Assembly (NCBI GenBank): GCA_947561585.1
Contig: CANNZV010000511.1
Location: forward strand, 330,632 to 394,631
Direction: 5' to 3'
DNA from: Caprella mutica
Lineage: Eukaryota; Arthropoda; Malacostraca; Amphipoda; Caprellidae
DNA length: 64,000 bases
Position 1 is the stretch's first letter. Each line of letters opens with the position of its first letter. Shown in pieces: positions 20,071 through 30,740 of this stretch. The notes under the pieces were generated by a model. The model was not told the origin of the DNA and did no database searches. It saw only the letters and a list, made by a program, of their open reading frames with translations. The position numbers and the translations under genes are program-made.

Positions 20071-21621
20071 GGTTATTGGGGTAATAAATTGATACTATCA
20101 GTATTATTGGGATAGTTATCCTTAGTTGTACTAGTCAATGTTTACTTTTAGTCACTATCCCCTTAGGTTTGATTCAATGATTTAAGTTCATATGAGATTC
20201 CTTATTGTGATTTATTTGGCTCTATAGTTACTACCTCCCAAGGAATAAATGAAACGCAACTTCTATACAACACTTATATTCACTATGAAGTTGTTAGAGT
20301 TACAGAATGTTTTAACAATTTAGTACGCACAGAGTAACGACATACAGGGTGCGGTCGAATCTTTCTAATTACTGAACATCCTCCGAAAAGATCATACTCC
20401 TTTTATAAGGACACTTTCACAGAGTTCTTAGGTGCGGGGGATTTGAAAATCGGAAGAGAAATTGTGTCGAGGTTGTTTTTAACTGAAATCAAATATTACA
20501 AAAAATGTATTTACTAATTTCGAGCTCTTGTTAGAGCTCACGTCTTTCTCATAACTGTCGAACAGACACATTAAACTTGGTCAGTTTACGATCGTATTAT
20601 TCCCTTCTAATTTCTAGCTAGTTTTTTGTGGTCCTTTAGGAGTTGTTCTTTTAGAGAATAAATATGCATGTGTGCTAAGGCGTATTCGTACAAAAACAGA
20701 TATCCAATTTAGTCAAGGTTTAAACAGATGGCTAATCGTTTTACAGATATGGAATACCTATACAGTATAATCATGAAATACAATAATATTTAAGTATTTG
20801 TTTAAGTTGATAGGTTAATGAATTACTGTAACTCTTTAAAGTAAAATACAAATGAAATATTAAACTTTTCTTTTTTATTAGACTAAAATACTTTTAACAA
20901 CTCCACTGGAACACTGTCAGAAGACTCAATTAGAATATTCTTTAAAGACTCCACGGAACTGTGAAAAGGTCAAGATGGTAGTAATCTACTATAGAAGCTA
21001 TAGTGAGTCAAGATTTGCTGCTGAATCAATGGCCATATATTTTTACTACTATCTAAGGGTTCTACAGTATACCCTCGCAACCTATTTTTAAAGGACTTTT
21101 TCTATCAAAAGAATAGAAAGAAGACATCATAGAAAAGGGGGAGGTGAAACTAAGCTCTATGCACTAGGTCGACTACTCTGACATCACAGGTAACAGTGTC
21201 GACCCAGCGCACACTGGTCATATTACAGAAACCAAAATGAAAATGAACTCGAGGAACTGTAGGAAGAAATAACCGGTGCGGTTCACACACTATAGTAGAT
21301 AATTACCTAAAAAAAACAGAAAATATGGTAATTGAAGATATAATCAATAAATTTAATCAAAAAAAAAAAGAGTACTATTTTTTAATGAAGACTAACTATT
21401 GAAATAGATGCTTCATCTATAATTTAATATAGATTATAGGGAAATGATTAGCGAGTGAGATGATATTTTATTCAGGTACATGACAATCGTAGCTACTAAA
21501 ATTCCATTATAAAAGGCTGTGAAAAAACTTTAAATAAAGAAAATCCATTTAAATATTTGAACAAAAAATCTATAGCTAACTACATAACTTTATAAAATTC
21601 TAAATTTCTACCTTATACCTA
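20071..21621. other. Stretch with a relic of the 24-bp repeat
   Basis: No gene is recognised. At 20901-20955 the sequence returns to the 24-bp repeat family (CTCCACTGGAACACTGTCAG), so about 0.8 kb (20071-20900) may be an insertion or divergent spacer inside the array. No clear inverted or direct termini delimit it. Confidence 0.4.
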
Positions 21622-23883
21622 CTACACATTTAACTCTTTAGTTACAGGGTCACTTGTCTCGAGATTATCGTCAGTTGTTTCGAGATTACGGTCAGTCGTC
21701 ACTATTAGAGTCTGGTCAGTTGTCGCAGTCTGGTCCTCCAAATCATCTGATGTCCTATTTATCCTCTCCGCAGCTTTTTTAACTTTTGCAACTCTATCTT
21801 TGGCATTCGCAAGATTTGAAGATATCAACTTGAGCATATCATCTTCTTTTACTGATGAGAAGAGGTAATTTTTCTTCAAAGCTTCTGTTGAAATATGTTA
21901 TTTATAAAATTATCATAATATAATTAGTTAATTACATATGAAATGGAAATTTATCATTCATATGGATTTTCTTAAAGCTTAAACAAACATTCTTACCTAT
22001 AATGCATCCAAAAATGGACAACTTTCTGAAAGGTAGCTTATTTCCTCTCCCATTTAAGCAGTAGGTCATGGCCAATTCTCCTGAAATTACACCATTCATT
22101 ATATTATTCACCACACCACTAAACCGCTAACGGTGTTGCCACCTATGATGGACAATTTCGCCATCATATTGATACGCTCTATTTTGGATGGATTCAAAAT
22201 TTCCTCTAACAGAGTCAATCGTTCAGAGGATCTGATAGGAATGTCAGGTAAGGTTGTCTTATTCAATAATGGAGCATCAGCTGCAGCATCATATCTTCTT
22301 ATTCTCTTGATGATTTTTACCTCCTCCCGCAGATTTACCAACTGTGAATGAGTTTCAATGAATCCCACATTCATTGTTTCTATAATTTCTTTTTTGAATT
22401 CATTCATGATCTTTTCGAAATCATTAGGATGAGAGGTTTCTGTAAGAAAGGGTAAAAAAGGATTCGTATGTAAATACAAGATCTAAGATCTGTGATAATT
22501 CTCCAACGGATCACCTAATTGATATTTTGAACAGCAACAATTAGAAGCCAACTACTAATGTTCCGACTTTTATGCCGTCAGAATATAAGAATAAGATTGA
22601 GTTTATGCCACTGTCCGCAATTCTGTAAAACCTAATGCTTATTTATTAGAGCCTATAGTTGTGTACCTCATTGTTAATTCTGTTGGCATTGTGTAAACAT
22701 CTTCTGTATTGTGTGGCTAGTGAATAATTGGTTTCTGGATTACGTGATTGTGCTAAAGTAGGGTGAAATTTAATATTTCTTCAATCAAGAACATTTGTTG
22801 TCAATAGTGTGCATTTGAGGTAAATTTTATATCGGTTTTAAATTTAATGAATTTTTAGGTTGTGTTTTTACTTGATTATAATTGCGCACGGCCGTTGGCC
22901 GGTAATTCGGGAAGCTTACCCTAGTAGTCATGCTATCTACATGAATGAATAATTGTTTAGTGTACTTGGTGTAGCTATGTTTAGTACAATGATATTTATC
23001 TTCATTTGCTATTCACGTCTAGTCATGCCATTTCTCTTGTGTCTTTAAAACTTTAACCAATTCCACTGATGTTGTTCGGAGTGCGGTTGGTAATATTTGT
23101 CTTATTTTTTATAGTATCTGTACCTCTGGAGTTTGTACTGTGAGAAGCTTCTTATCACCCTTGTGTGGAACAGGCAGTTTAGACCAGGAAGCTAATATGG
23201 TCTTGGTAAGATAATGGTCGCATTCTGTTTTAAGTGTTTGGTTGAGGCCGTTTTCCGTACGGCACCTCCGTCATTTGTTCTTAGTCTCGCTGAAACGATC
23301 TAAAATGCTCACCTTAGGTAAACAGGAGTTGGGTGTTCGGCATAGTTCAATGTAACCCCGTTATATCTCCTTGTGATAACGAATGGTGTAGCGGCTGCAG
23401 TTTGGCTCTGTGCTACTGCTTGATCAATAATAGGCTATAGACTTGAGATCATTTGGCGGGGACCTTAGTAATGGTTTCTTGCTAAGACTATTTTGATTGT
23501 TCTAGGGAAGTTCAGTGAGAATTATGAGAAGTTGTAATAATGTAAATATCTGTTTTTATGTCCCTTGTACTTTTGTCTGATTTTAGTAAATATATTTCAG
23601 AATCGTCTGCTAATAACTGCGCATTTCACTACCCTGGCTAAATAACTAAACCTGGTCCGCACAACTAATGAATATTAAACATAATATACTTACTTTGAGT
23701 GACAATACAGCTTGGTGGCTCAGGTCATTTTGAAGAAGCAGAATGATCACCTAAATAGGAATATATTACTCAGTCAATACAAATTATATTTATAACTAGT
23801 GTATTTCCAAGTTAAAAATAACGAGGGTTCAATAGTATCATCATAAATTGTGTACTTCAACGTACCACATTCTGGTCTGTGCC
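21622..23883 (-). pseudogene. DUF4806-family gene with lesions
   Basis: Minus-strand exons: candidate 18-nt block 23866-23883, then 23694-23750, 21997-22439, and 21622-21884 ending in TAG. They join in phase with GT-AG introns (G|GTAAGA; TTTCAACAG). The product shows a predicted helical stretch (FEKIMNEFKKEIIETMN) and LPDIPIRSSERLTLLEEIL. The motifs IIGGNTVSG, GELAMTYCLNGRGNKLPF, CIIEALKKNYL and NLANAKDRV follow, the order of landmarks expected for DUF4806, a domain of unknown function common in insects. Lesions are an in-frame TGA in exon 23694-23750 and a frameshift near 22115, just before GELAMTYC. A Thr/Asp-rich tail with TTD repeats ends the protein. A solo LTR lies in the intron 22440-23693. 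Either a decaying family member or an allele with errors; the start exon is not found. Confidence 0.65.
22559..23663. mobile_element. Solo LTR, 1105 bp, TSD ACTAA
   Basis: The block begins TGTTCCGACTTTTATGCC and ends CCTGGTCCGCACA, so it has canonical TG...CA ends. ACTAA is perfectly duplicated at 22554-22558 and 23664-23668. No internal retroelement coding sequence or second LTR is present, so it is a solo LTR left by recombination. A 5-bp duplication fits Copia, Gypsy or BEL elements. It is G/T-richer than its surroundings and sits in an intron of the DUF4806 locus. Confidence 0.85.
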
Positions 23884-24003
23884 CTGAGAATGTGGTGTTG
23901 CTAATGAATTTTATAATAAATGTATGTTAAGGTTTTGATTAAAACATGGCCAGTGTCAACACTTTGTATTTGTATGTATGTTAATTTTTTTATATAAAAA
24001 AAA

Positions 24004-25365
24004 TAGAATCCGAAAATCATAACCGTTTTTTGTAGAAACTAATACTTTTGGAGATATAAGGGCTTAAAGTTATTTATTTCTTATGTATTACTGAAGGATT
24101 GAGAACTTTGAAAAACTCGTGTTTTCACGCTTATTGGCCAACGATAGCCGTATTGTAGTTTGTTGTATCCGCTACATAATTGTGGTAGCATGTTATAATG
24201 TTAAAGTAATTCCCCCAATGTAGCAGGTCTCTCAGCATTACTGCTCTATCCCCGTGATGACTGAGATACCTGAAATTTAAGAAAGGAATTCAAATAGCCA
24301 GTCATTCAATAATTTAAATACCGCACAGGATTTACAATCCTAGCCTTTTAAATATTGGCTTTAACTTCTAAGCAATAAACAAATAATGTACAATCATAAT
24401 TCCCTTATAATAACCGAGAATCCAATTCTATTATATACTAATTTTAATTATGTTTAATGAGATTAATTTAGAGGGTTAAAGAGTTCTTAATATCTTTGTG
24501 GATGAAGAAAAATGAAGAAAATGAATCCTTAACACTTGCATCGTTTGATATTGTAGGTCCTGCACGGAAAACACTTCCATAGCGCTATCTCAGTAGTTGG
24601 TCAGTTTTAGGGTTTCATCCGTGGCCAGTTCATTGCTCCTCGGGCAGGATATTTCTCTCAATCTATGTTCAAAATAGGGGTCTCCATTAGAGGTCTCATA
24701 TTGCAATCGTTAAAGTCCAGCATTTAAATATAGTGGATTAAACACTAGCTAGGTAAGCATTTTGATGAGCTGAAAATTAAGAATGACCTTTGGAGACTGA
24801 TAGCTGTTTGAATGTTCACAGTAGGAGGAGGAGATGACAACTGACTCTTTTAGCCCCAAACATTCAACAATCACAGGTGCGAAAATACGATGTTGCCAGA
24901 TTTCTGCAGGTAAATAGGGGAAAACAGAGGACGGCGAATCCACTCATTGCTAGATAACTTATTGTAATGGTTAAGGATCCATGTGAATTAAGATTGAAAT
25001 CAAGCAAGAATGGATTCGTGGTCAGTTAAGGAATTATAATATACAATACATACATATATATATATATATATCGAATATTTCAAGTTTCCGTGATATTTTC
25101 CATTTATTACTTCAATACTGATATATGTGTAATGGCCCATGGGGGGCGTGCCGCCCCACATACCTCCCTGCCAGCTCATTATTCAAAAATGAAGTGTGCA
25201 TTTTAACAAACTAACTGATACAAGAAACTACAATACGGCTATCTTTGGCCAAAATTAGCCAATACGCGTGAAAACACGAGTTCAAAGGAAATAAATAACT
25301 TTAAATCCTCATATCTCAAAAAGTATTAGTTTCTACAAAAAACTGTTATGATTTTTGGATTCTAT
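24004..25365. mobile_element. 1.36-kb foldback element with ~170-bp inverted repeats
   Basis: About 24004-24180 (ATAGAATCCGAAAATCATAA, then TTTTTTGTAGAAACTAATAC, ACGATAGCCGTATTGTAG) is mirrored by about 25200-25365. Inside the right arm lies the GC-rich hairpin core (GGGGGGCGTGCCGCCCC near 25141-25157) shared with the elements at 0.2, 12.4, 13.3 and 41.0 kb. No transposase is seen; a 64-codon frame inside is unremarkable. A single-ended relative is at 57298-57475. Confidence 0.75.
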
Positions 25366-25479
25366 GGACAAAAGTACATAGGCAAAAATTAATTTAAATT
25401 AAATTTGGTGGAGTTCGGAAAATGGGAAAGATACTGGATACTGTTTGAACAAATTTCATTCAAAAAATGTAATGCTATT

Positions 25480-25570
25480 TGTATCGGCCATATATTGACA
25501 CTTTTTTATCGGTACCGATATCAGAAGATTTACCGATACCAATATCGAAACTCCGTTCCATCCCTAGTTA
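25480..25570. mobile_element. Possible hAT-like end (TATCGG repeats, CATCCCTAG)
   Basis: Clustered TATCGG and ACCGATA motifs run into CGAAACTCCGTTCCATCCCTAG. The complement (CTAGGGATGGAACGG) resembles hAT termini. The other end is not found, so this is probably a truncated copy. Confidence 0.35.
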
Positions 25571-25834
25571 ACATCAAGAATAAACAAATATTTACATTAT
25601 ACACATTACGATGATTTACAGATAATTTCATAAAAAAGTGTACGATTTGATTACTAACTTTGCTTTGACATTTCACTAAAACTATAATTTTATTACAGTA
25701 ATAAAAAGATGAACAAAGAGAATGTATGCTCTAATCAAAATAAATTCAAAACAAAATGTAGCATTCTCAAAAAGAAAGACGATGCTACTGACTATTTTCG
25801 ACTAATTTTTTATTGCACGAAAGTTGGAGATTAA

Positions 25835-26429
25835 AGGTCCCCTCCAAGCAAATATTTTTATTGCTTTATTTAACGAGGCTCATGTTCCTTATCAATTTGC
25901 TGCAAAATGCATCGAATTTGGTAGCGTATTTTCAATTTTAATGCTTTTAAAGATTTTTAAAATCAAAACTCTACAAAACCTATTTTACTTCCAACTTACT
26001 AATTTAAGAAATTTTCAGCCTGAAGAAAAAGAATGTACACCATTTGTTTTGATTGTCAACTAGGTATTAGGTTTAATAAATCCATTTAATATTCATGTAA
26101 AGGTTTCAAATTGAATGAACTTATAATAGAAAAGTTTATATACTTTAGGAAACAATTTGTATCGAAAAAATTTAAATAAAGGCAGAAAACGCATGGTTTG
26201 TTTATAAAATTCAAATTTGTAATCAAAATAAAGAGTGTACAATCTTCTTCTTGAGCATCAGGTTAGTGATTCGCTCAATTATTGCTCACAGAGTATTAAA
26301 AAACATTAAAAACAAATTATGAAATATATATTGAACCGAATTGTATGTGGTTTGCAGAATAAAGATCGTAGACCTTAGTTCTATATTATGTTATAAACTC
26401 ATTTTTTTCTCGGAGCCTGGAGAGGACCT
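25835..26429. mobile_element. 595-bp element with TTAA TSD, AGGTCCYCTCCARGC ends
   Basis: TTAA at 25831-25834 is followed by AGGTCCCCTCCAAGC, and the right end GCCTGGAGAGGACCT is followed by TTAA at 26430-26433. The exact TTAA duplication fits piggyBac-type transposition by a non-autonomous element. The interior is AT-rich; a 79-codon frame inside is not protein-like. Confidence 0.75.
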
Positions 26430-26934
26430 TTAAATTACATTCTAAGAAAAAAGAAGCAATGGCCTATACACGTAGCTATATCCAGAAACTTAGTGTGACG
26501 TCACGTCTTGATCATTCTATTAGATTGAATGTAAAATTTAAATATACTAATAACTTTTGTTGACATCTGATAAGCATGGAGAAAATATATGTATTAATTA
26601 TCATACAACGGAAGTAAATGAAAAATAAAAGTGTTTTATGTACAAATGCAATCAATATATATGAAAGGGGTTTAACTTACCTATTTTGTTACATATGTTA
26701 CAAGGTGGGGAAATACGTAAACCACCATAAAAATATCATTCATGAACATAGTTGCATGATGTGATTAAATATCTCCCACCTTCTAATGCATATTATTTTC
26801 ATTTACATTCAGTACTATTGAGTTTAATAATATATAATGATAAAAACCACCTATGCAACTTGTTACTTTTTCATTCTCAAATCTTATGCCTCAAAGAATT
26901 GAAGTCTGTTTCGGAACCAAAACTATACCGCTAA

Positions 26935-27245
26935 CGTCAAAAGGAAGTTAGATACAAGGGACTCGAAGAGTCAGTCAGAAAGGAAAGTGGCTCCGTGAAC
27001 AAATTTATCTACCACAATTCGTTGACCAAGATCAGGCATGAAGAAAATCAGTTACTTAATTAAAAAGAATGTGGTTGCGAAAGATGGAACTGACAGATGG
27101 AAGAGGAAAATGAAGAGTTAATGAAACCTAAATTCCTACCTTGTAAAAAAGAGGAAAATGAGAAGAGATAGTAAATGAAGCATGCAAGCCTACATTAGCA
27201 TTATACTCTAAACCAGAAAATAGTGTTAAAAATTAGTTGTGATTA
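26935..27245 (+). mobile_element. Repeat family with AAAAGGAAGTTAGATACAAG end, copy 1
   Basis: The block beginning GTCAAAAGGAAGTTAGATAC and containing GATGGAAGAGGAAAATGAAG matches 42370-42700 on the same strand and 36645-36960 in reverse. Only one end is seen here. The function is unknown and it is non-coding. Confidence 0.65.
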
Positions 27246-27399
27246 AAACAATTATGATAGTTTAACTTTTAATATAAATATAATAAAATTGAATGAAAAG
27301 CCAACTATAAAAAATAATGTTTTCATAAATAATATATCATCACAATTGGTAAATAATTTGTTATCAAAATTGTGATAGCTACAAACAGTACAGGAACAG

Positions 27400-27779
27400 C
27401 TTAACCTCCCTCGACTGTTACTCGATTAGCACTGGCATTGGAGGAGGGGCATACAACCCCATTGAACCGAGTGGCAGGGTGCATTGGGGGAAGACACGCC
27501 CATGGCGCCACTTTTTGGCATCACTTTTCCTTGCATGGCATGCTGCCTCCCTACTCAGTGGGAATCGGGCTAGCTCACAAAAATTTGCGTCACCGAGTGA
27601 CTCCGTATGAAAGCTACTATTAATATTGTACCCCACAGTCAGTGACGGCAACTTTCAGTGACGGTCACTGGTTACCTCACGCGTCACTGCAAAATGCAGT
27701 TGCGCAACCGGGCAACCGAAGTGATATCGTTTGAAAGGCTATGTCACTATGTAAGGGGCCTAAGATTTGCACCACGACT
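27400..27779. other. GC-richer unassigned block
   Basis: GC-richer than its surroundings, with repeated CAGTGACGG motifs near 27640-27665. Short overlapping frames on both strands do not look like a known protein. It is probably the flank of the adjacent foldback array. Confidence 0.35.
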
Positions 27780-28012
27780 CAATACAGAGAGGGACATCCC
27801 GCGTACAGCAGAGAAGGACATCCCGCGTACAGCAGAGAAGGACATCCCACGTGGAACAGACGAGGGACATCCCGCTTGTGCAAGACGTGGGACGTTAGTG
27901 GGATTTCAAACGTTTGGAAGACGTGGGATTTCATACGTCTGAAATCCCCCATCCCTCTCTGTCCCTCGCTAGCGAGGGATGTCCCCCTCTGTCCCACGCG
28001 GGACAGAGAGGA
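27780..28012. mobile_element. Foldback-like block of GGGACATCCC arrays
   Basis: The left side is a direct array of GGACATCCCGCGTACAGCAG-type units (about four, 27787-27885). The right side has inverted GATGTCCC and GTCCC motifs. It includes an 18-bp perfect palindrome TCCCTCGCTAGCGAGGGA at 27962-27979. It also includes a 9-bp-stem hairpin at 27987-28008 (CTCTGTCCC-ACGC-GGGACAGAG). It ends 60 bp upstream of the piggyBac element. Confidence 0.6.
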
Positions 28013-28073
28013 TATGGTTAGCTGGGGTATTCTGCAAATCATAACGAATAAAAATTAATGTTTCCAGGTTTAA

Positions 28074-29734
28074 CAGGTTGCGTGCGAGAGTCATTAGGTA
28101 CGTTTCTACTGCGTTGCGGGAGTTTACATGTTTCACCGTGTCAGTGCTTGTTGCGCAATTGAACTGAGAGGTTGTGTGGTGTTTGTTCTTGGTGAGTTTT
28201 AGCTATTGCATAATTAAAAGACCGTGTCCACCGGTGGGCATTTCGCAATGTGAAGCTTGTTGCTCCATTCTATTGCGGAGTGCCCACGGGTGGTCACTGT
28301 TAAAAATCACTCAATGTGGGCACGATAGCAATTCATTTTAATAATATTCAAGTGTAACAATTTATTATTGATGTACTTGGTGATAATAATGACTAAATAT
28401 TCATTTAAATATTTGCATATGTTAACTATTAAATGTTATTCTTATCTATTCCTACAGAAATGTCTTCCTTTCGACCATCAGTTTTTTACGGTGCAAAACG
28501 AAAATCTGATGAACTAAATGAATCTACATCTGCTTCTGATGATCTGAATGATTCAGAATACGAACTAATCAATGATGAAAGTGGATTCATTTTCTGAAGA
28601 TAGCGATTCAGATGTAGACGGAACATTGGACGAGACAATGGGAGAAAGAAGAAATGAAGAATTGGATGAGACAGTGGAAGAAAGAAGAGAGGATGGAAAT
28701 GGCGAGAATCTCGAATGGACTGAAGTAGTGAGCTCCAGTAGGCCTATTTTATTCACTGGGACCGAAAATATATCAATTGATTTGGAGAAGTATAATTATA
28801 ATATTGAGCCGTATGATATATTCAGTCTGATAGTGACAGATGAGATAATTTATATGATAGTGACAGAAACAAATAGATATGCATCTAAGTACATAAATAG
28901 CATGAACTATTTAACATGAACTCAGCACTAAGAAGATTAAAATCCGTTCATTCAAAGATAATGTGGTGAAAAATCTCATGCAAAAAATTGGGCAACAAGA
29001 TGGAAATGCTATAATGGATAGACTGGAGGTTTTTCACTACTCATTCTCTAGAAGAGGCTAAAGGATCTAAACGTACTACTAGAAAACGCTGCAAAACATG
29101 TTACGAGATGATCTCAACAAATGAAGGAGCAAAGAAAGCTAGAAGTTTTGCTCGAAAAGTAAACACGTTCTGTCCCGCTTGTGTTGGTCAGCCTTACATG
29201 TGTATCCCCTGTTTCAATTTGAAACATAAGTAATAACAGTACTGTAATAATTGCATTGAAATATAGGTTATCACAAAAAATTGGATGGTTTTAGAACTAT
29301 TTTTTTTTTCGTTAAATGTGGACTTTGAATTTTTCAACTTTGACCTAATACTTGAGAAATTTAATTCTAATTATGAAGCAGTTCCAAATTTTTTTTTATA
29401 ATTATATCCGAAATGTTTATTTTCATTTTCACGTTTTCAAAATATCTATGAAATAGTTGTTTTTTCGATTTTTTGTTAAGTATGGAAAGAAATTATTGAA
29501 GGTACAGTCATAGTCATAGAATATACGAATATACTGATAAATAATTATAATTACTTTCATTCTCCTGTATACTAATTAAGTGTAAATAAATTATAGTAAT
29601 AAAATTGAAATTTACTCGTGAAAACAATGTTTTACGAAGTTACTAATTTTATTTTTAATGACCCACCGGTGGGTCACCCGCACTGTGTTTGACGAGGCAG
29701 TGACCCACCGGTGGGTCACCTCGCATTCAACCTG
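28074..29734 (+). mobile_element. Defective piggyBac element flanked by TTAA
   Basis: TTAA at 28070-28073 is followed by CAGGTTGCGTGCGAG; the right end CTCGCATTCAACCTG is followed by TTAA at 29735-29738. Subterminal palindromes ACCCACCGGTGGGT occur twice near the right end, and CCACCGGTGGGCA occurs near the left, which may be transposase-binding repeats. Inside is an internally deleted transposase gene. The 1661-bp size is below the roughly 2.4 kb typical of autonomous piggyBac elements. Confidence 0.9.
28460..29232 (+). pseudogene. piggyBac transposase remnant (catalytic core deleted)
   Basis: A frame from ATG 28460 (MSSFRPSVFYGAKRK) runs 45 codons to a stop. A second frame (about 28572-28919) carries an acidic stretch and then the N-terminal part of the transposase domain: LEWTEVVSSSRPILFTG, YDIFSLIVTDEIIYMIV, ETNRYASKYI. 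After a deletion, a third segment (about 29085-29232) carries the C-terminal cysteine-rich finger: RCKTCYEMI, FCPACVGQPYMCIPC, FNLKHK. The conserved aspartates of the DDD catalytic core are absent with the missing middle. At least one frameshift separates the first two segments. This copy cannot encode an active transposase, but the termini might be mobilised in trans if a source exists. Confidence 0.85.
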
Positions 29735-29864
29735 TTAAAAAAAACGAAGAATTTGGTAACGAATCGTCCGGTCACCAGGTTAATGGCGAGAATAGCAGCA
29801 ATTGCTGTGGGTGGTCATGAAGTAATAAAAGGCGATGAAGTAATAAAAGGCGAAAAAATGGGGT

Positions 29865-30740
29865 GGTCAATGGCGTTGCCTCTGTGTAGTGCTCCGTAAC
29901 CAGCAGGATTCCCCAGGGCTCATTATTTGGTCCCCTGTTCTTTATGATTTACATAAATGACCATGAAGTAGGAGTCGTCAGTAAGGTATTCAAGTTTGCT
30001 GAACACACAAAGATTGGCATCAACGTTGCAAGTCCAGAGGCCATCGGACAACTCCAACATGATCTTTTCAAGATCAGAGAATGGTTGGAAAAGTGGCAGA
30101 TGCCCTTCAACGTGGACACGTGTAGATTCGTATAGAGTACTTCATGCTGGTCGTAGGAACGATGAAGTTGCCTACACACTACTTGGAGCCACAATAGGAC
30201 CCACTGATGTACAGAACGATCATCAGGGATTGGGATATCAAGTTCTCTCGACAGTGCCTGGAAGTTGAGAAGAGAGAAAACAAGATTCTATGGTAGTTCA
30301 AGAGGCAATTCAGATACCGAAACAGAGACGATCCTAACCCTGTACAGTGTCAACTCTCTTTTAAAACCTCTTTTTGAGTTTGCGGTCCAGTTCTGGTCCG
30401 CAAGTAAAAATAGTAAAATATACAACTACACAAAGTAAAATATACAACTACAGATGATGCACTCAGATGTTTCGAGTTCACCCTATGACTTAAGGCTTTG
30501 TCTCTAAAGTGAGACACTTTATTGCATCAAACTGTAGTTTGGATGCACTAAAGTGCATCGTACTGATGCACTTTAGTGCCCTAACTATAAGTTTGTTCAA
30601 ATTATGAGGAAATAGTTCTTTCCTCATTTTTATTCTCATCCATTAAAAAAAATTTACTGCCAGAAATTGTTGTCAGCAGCCAGACTGTTGACACATTCAA
30701 AAGGCGACTTGACAGGATACTCATCAAGCTGACTTAGTGA
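29865..30740 (+). pseudogene. CR1-like LINE reverse transcriptase remnant
   Basis: In successive shifted frames the segment reads VTSRIPQGSLFGPLFFMIY, INDHEVGVVSKVFKFAEHTK and REWLEKWQMPFNVDTCR. Then come GRRNDEVAYTLLGATIGP, FEFAVQFWSA near 30375-30405, and the typical C-terminal LPEIVVSSQTVDTFKRRLD at about 30671-30730. This is the motif order of CR1/L2-type LINE reverse transcriptases. The catalytic FADD box is replaced by FAEH, and several frameshifts and stops are present. The 5' two thirds is missing. A hairpin-rich insertion splits the last two motifs. Confidence 0.8.
30413..30654. repeat. Hairpin-rich insertion in the CR1-like remnant
   Basis: Unlike its LINE flanks, this segment has a direct repeat AAAATATACAACTACA and two strong hairpins. 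The first is at 30545-30579 (GCACTAAAGTGCATC, 5-nt loop, GATGCACTTTAGTGC). The second is near 30604-30627 (ATGAGGAAA, 6-nt loop, TTTCCTCAT). It could be a small insertion; edges are approximate. Confidence 0.6.

Noticed and set aside
27438..28058. Overlapping small frames on both strands
   Set aside because: They arise in GC-rich repeated DNA; no protein-like motif and no splice context.
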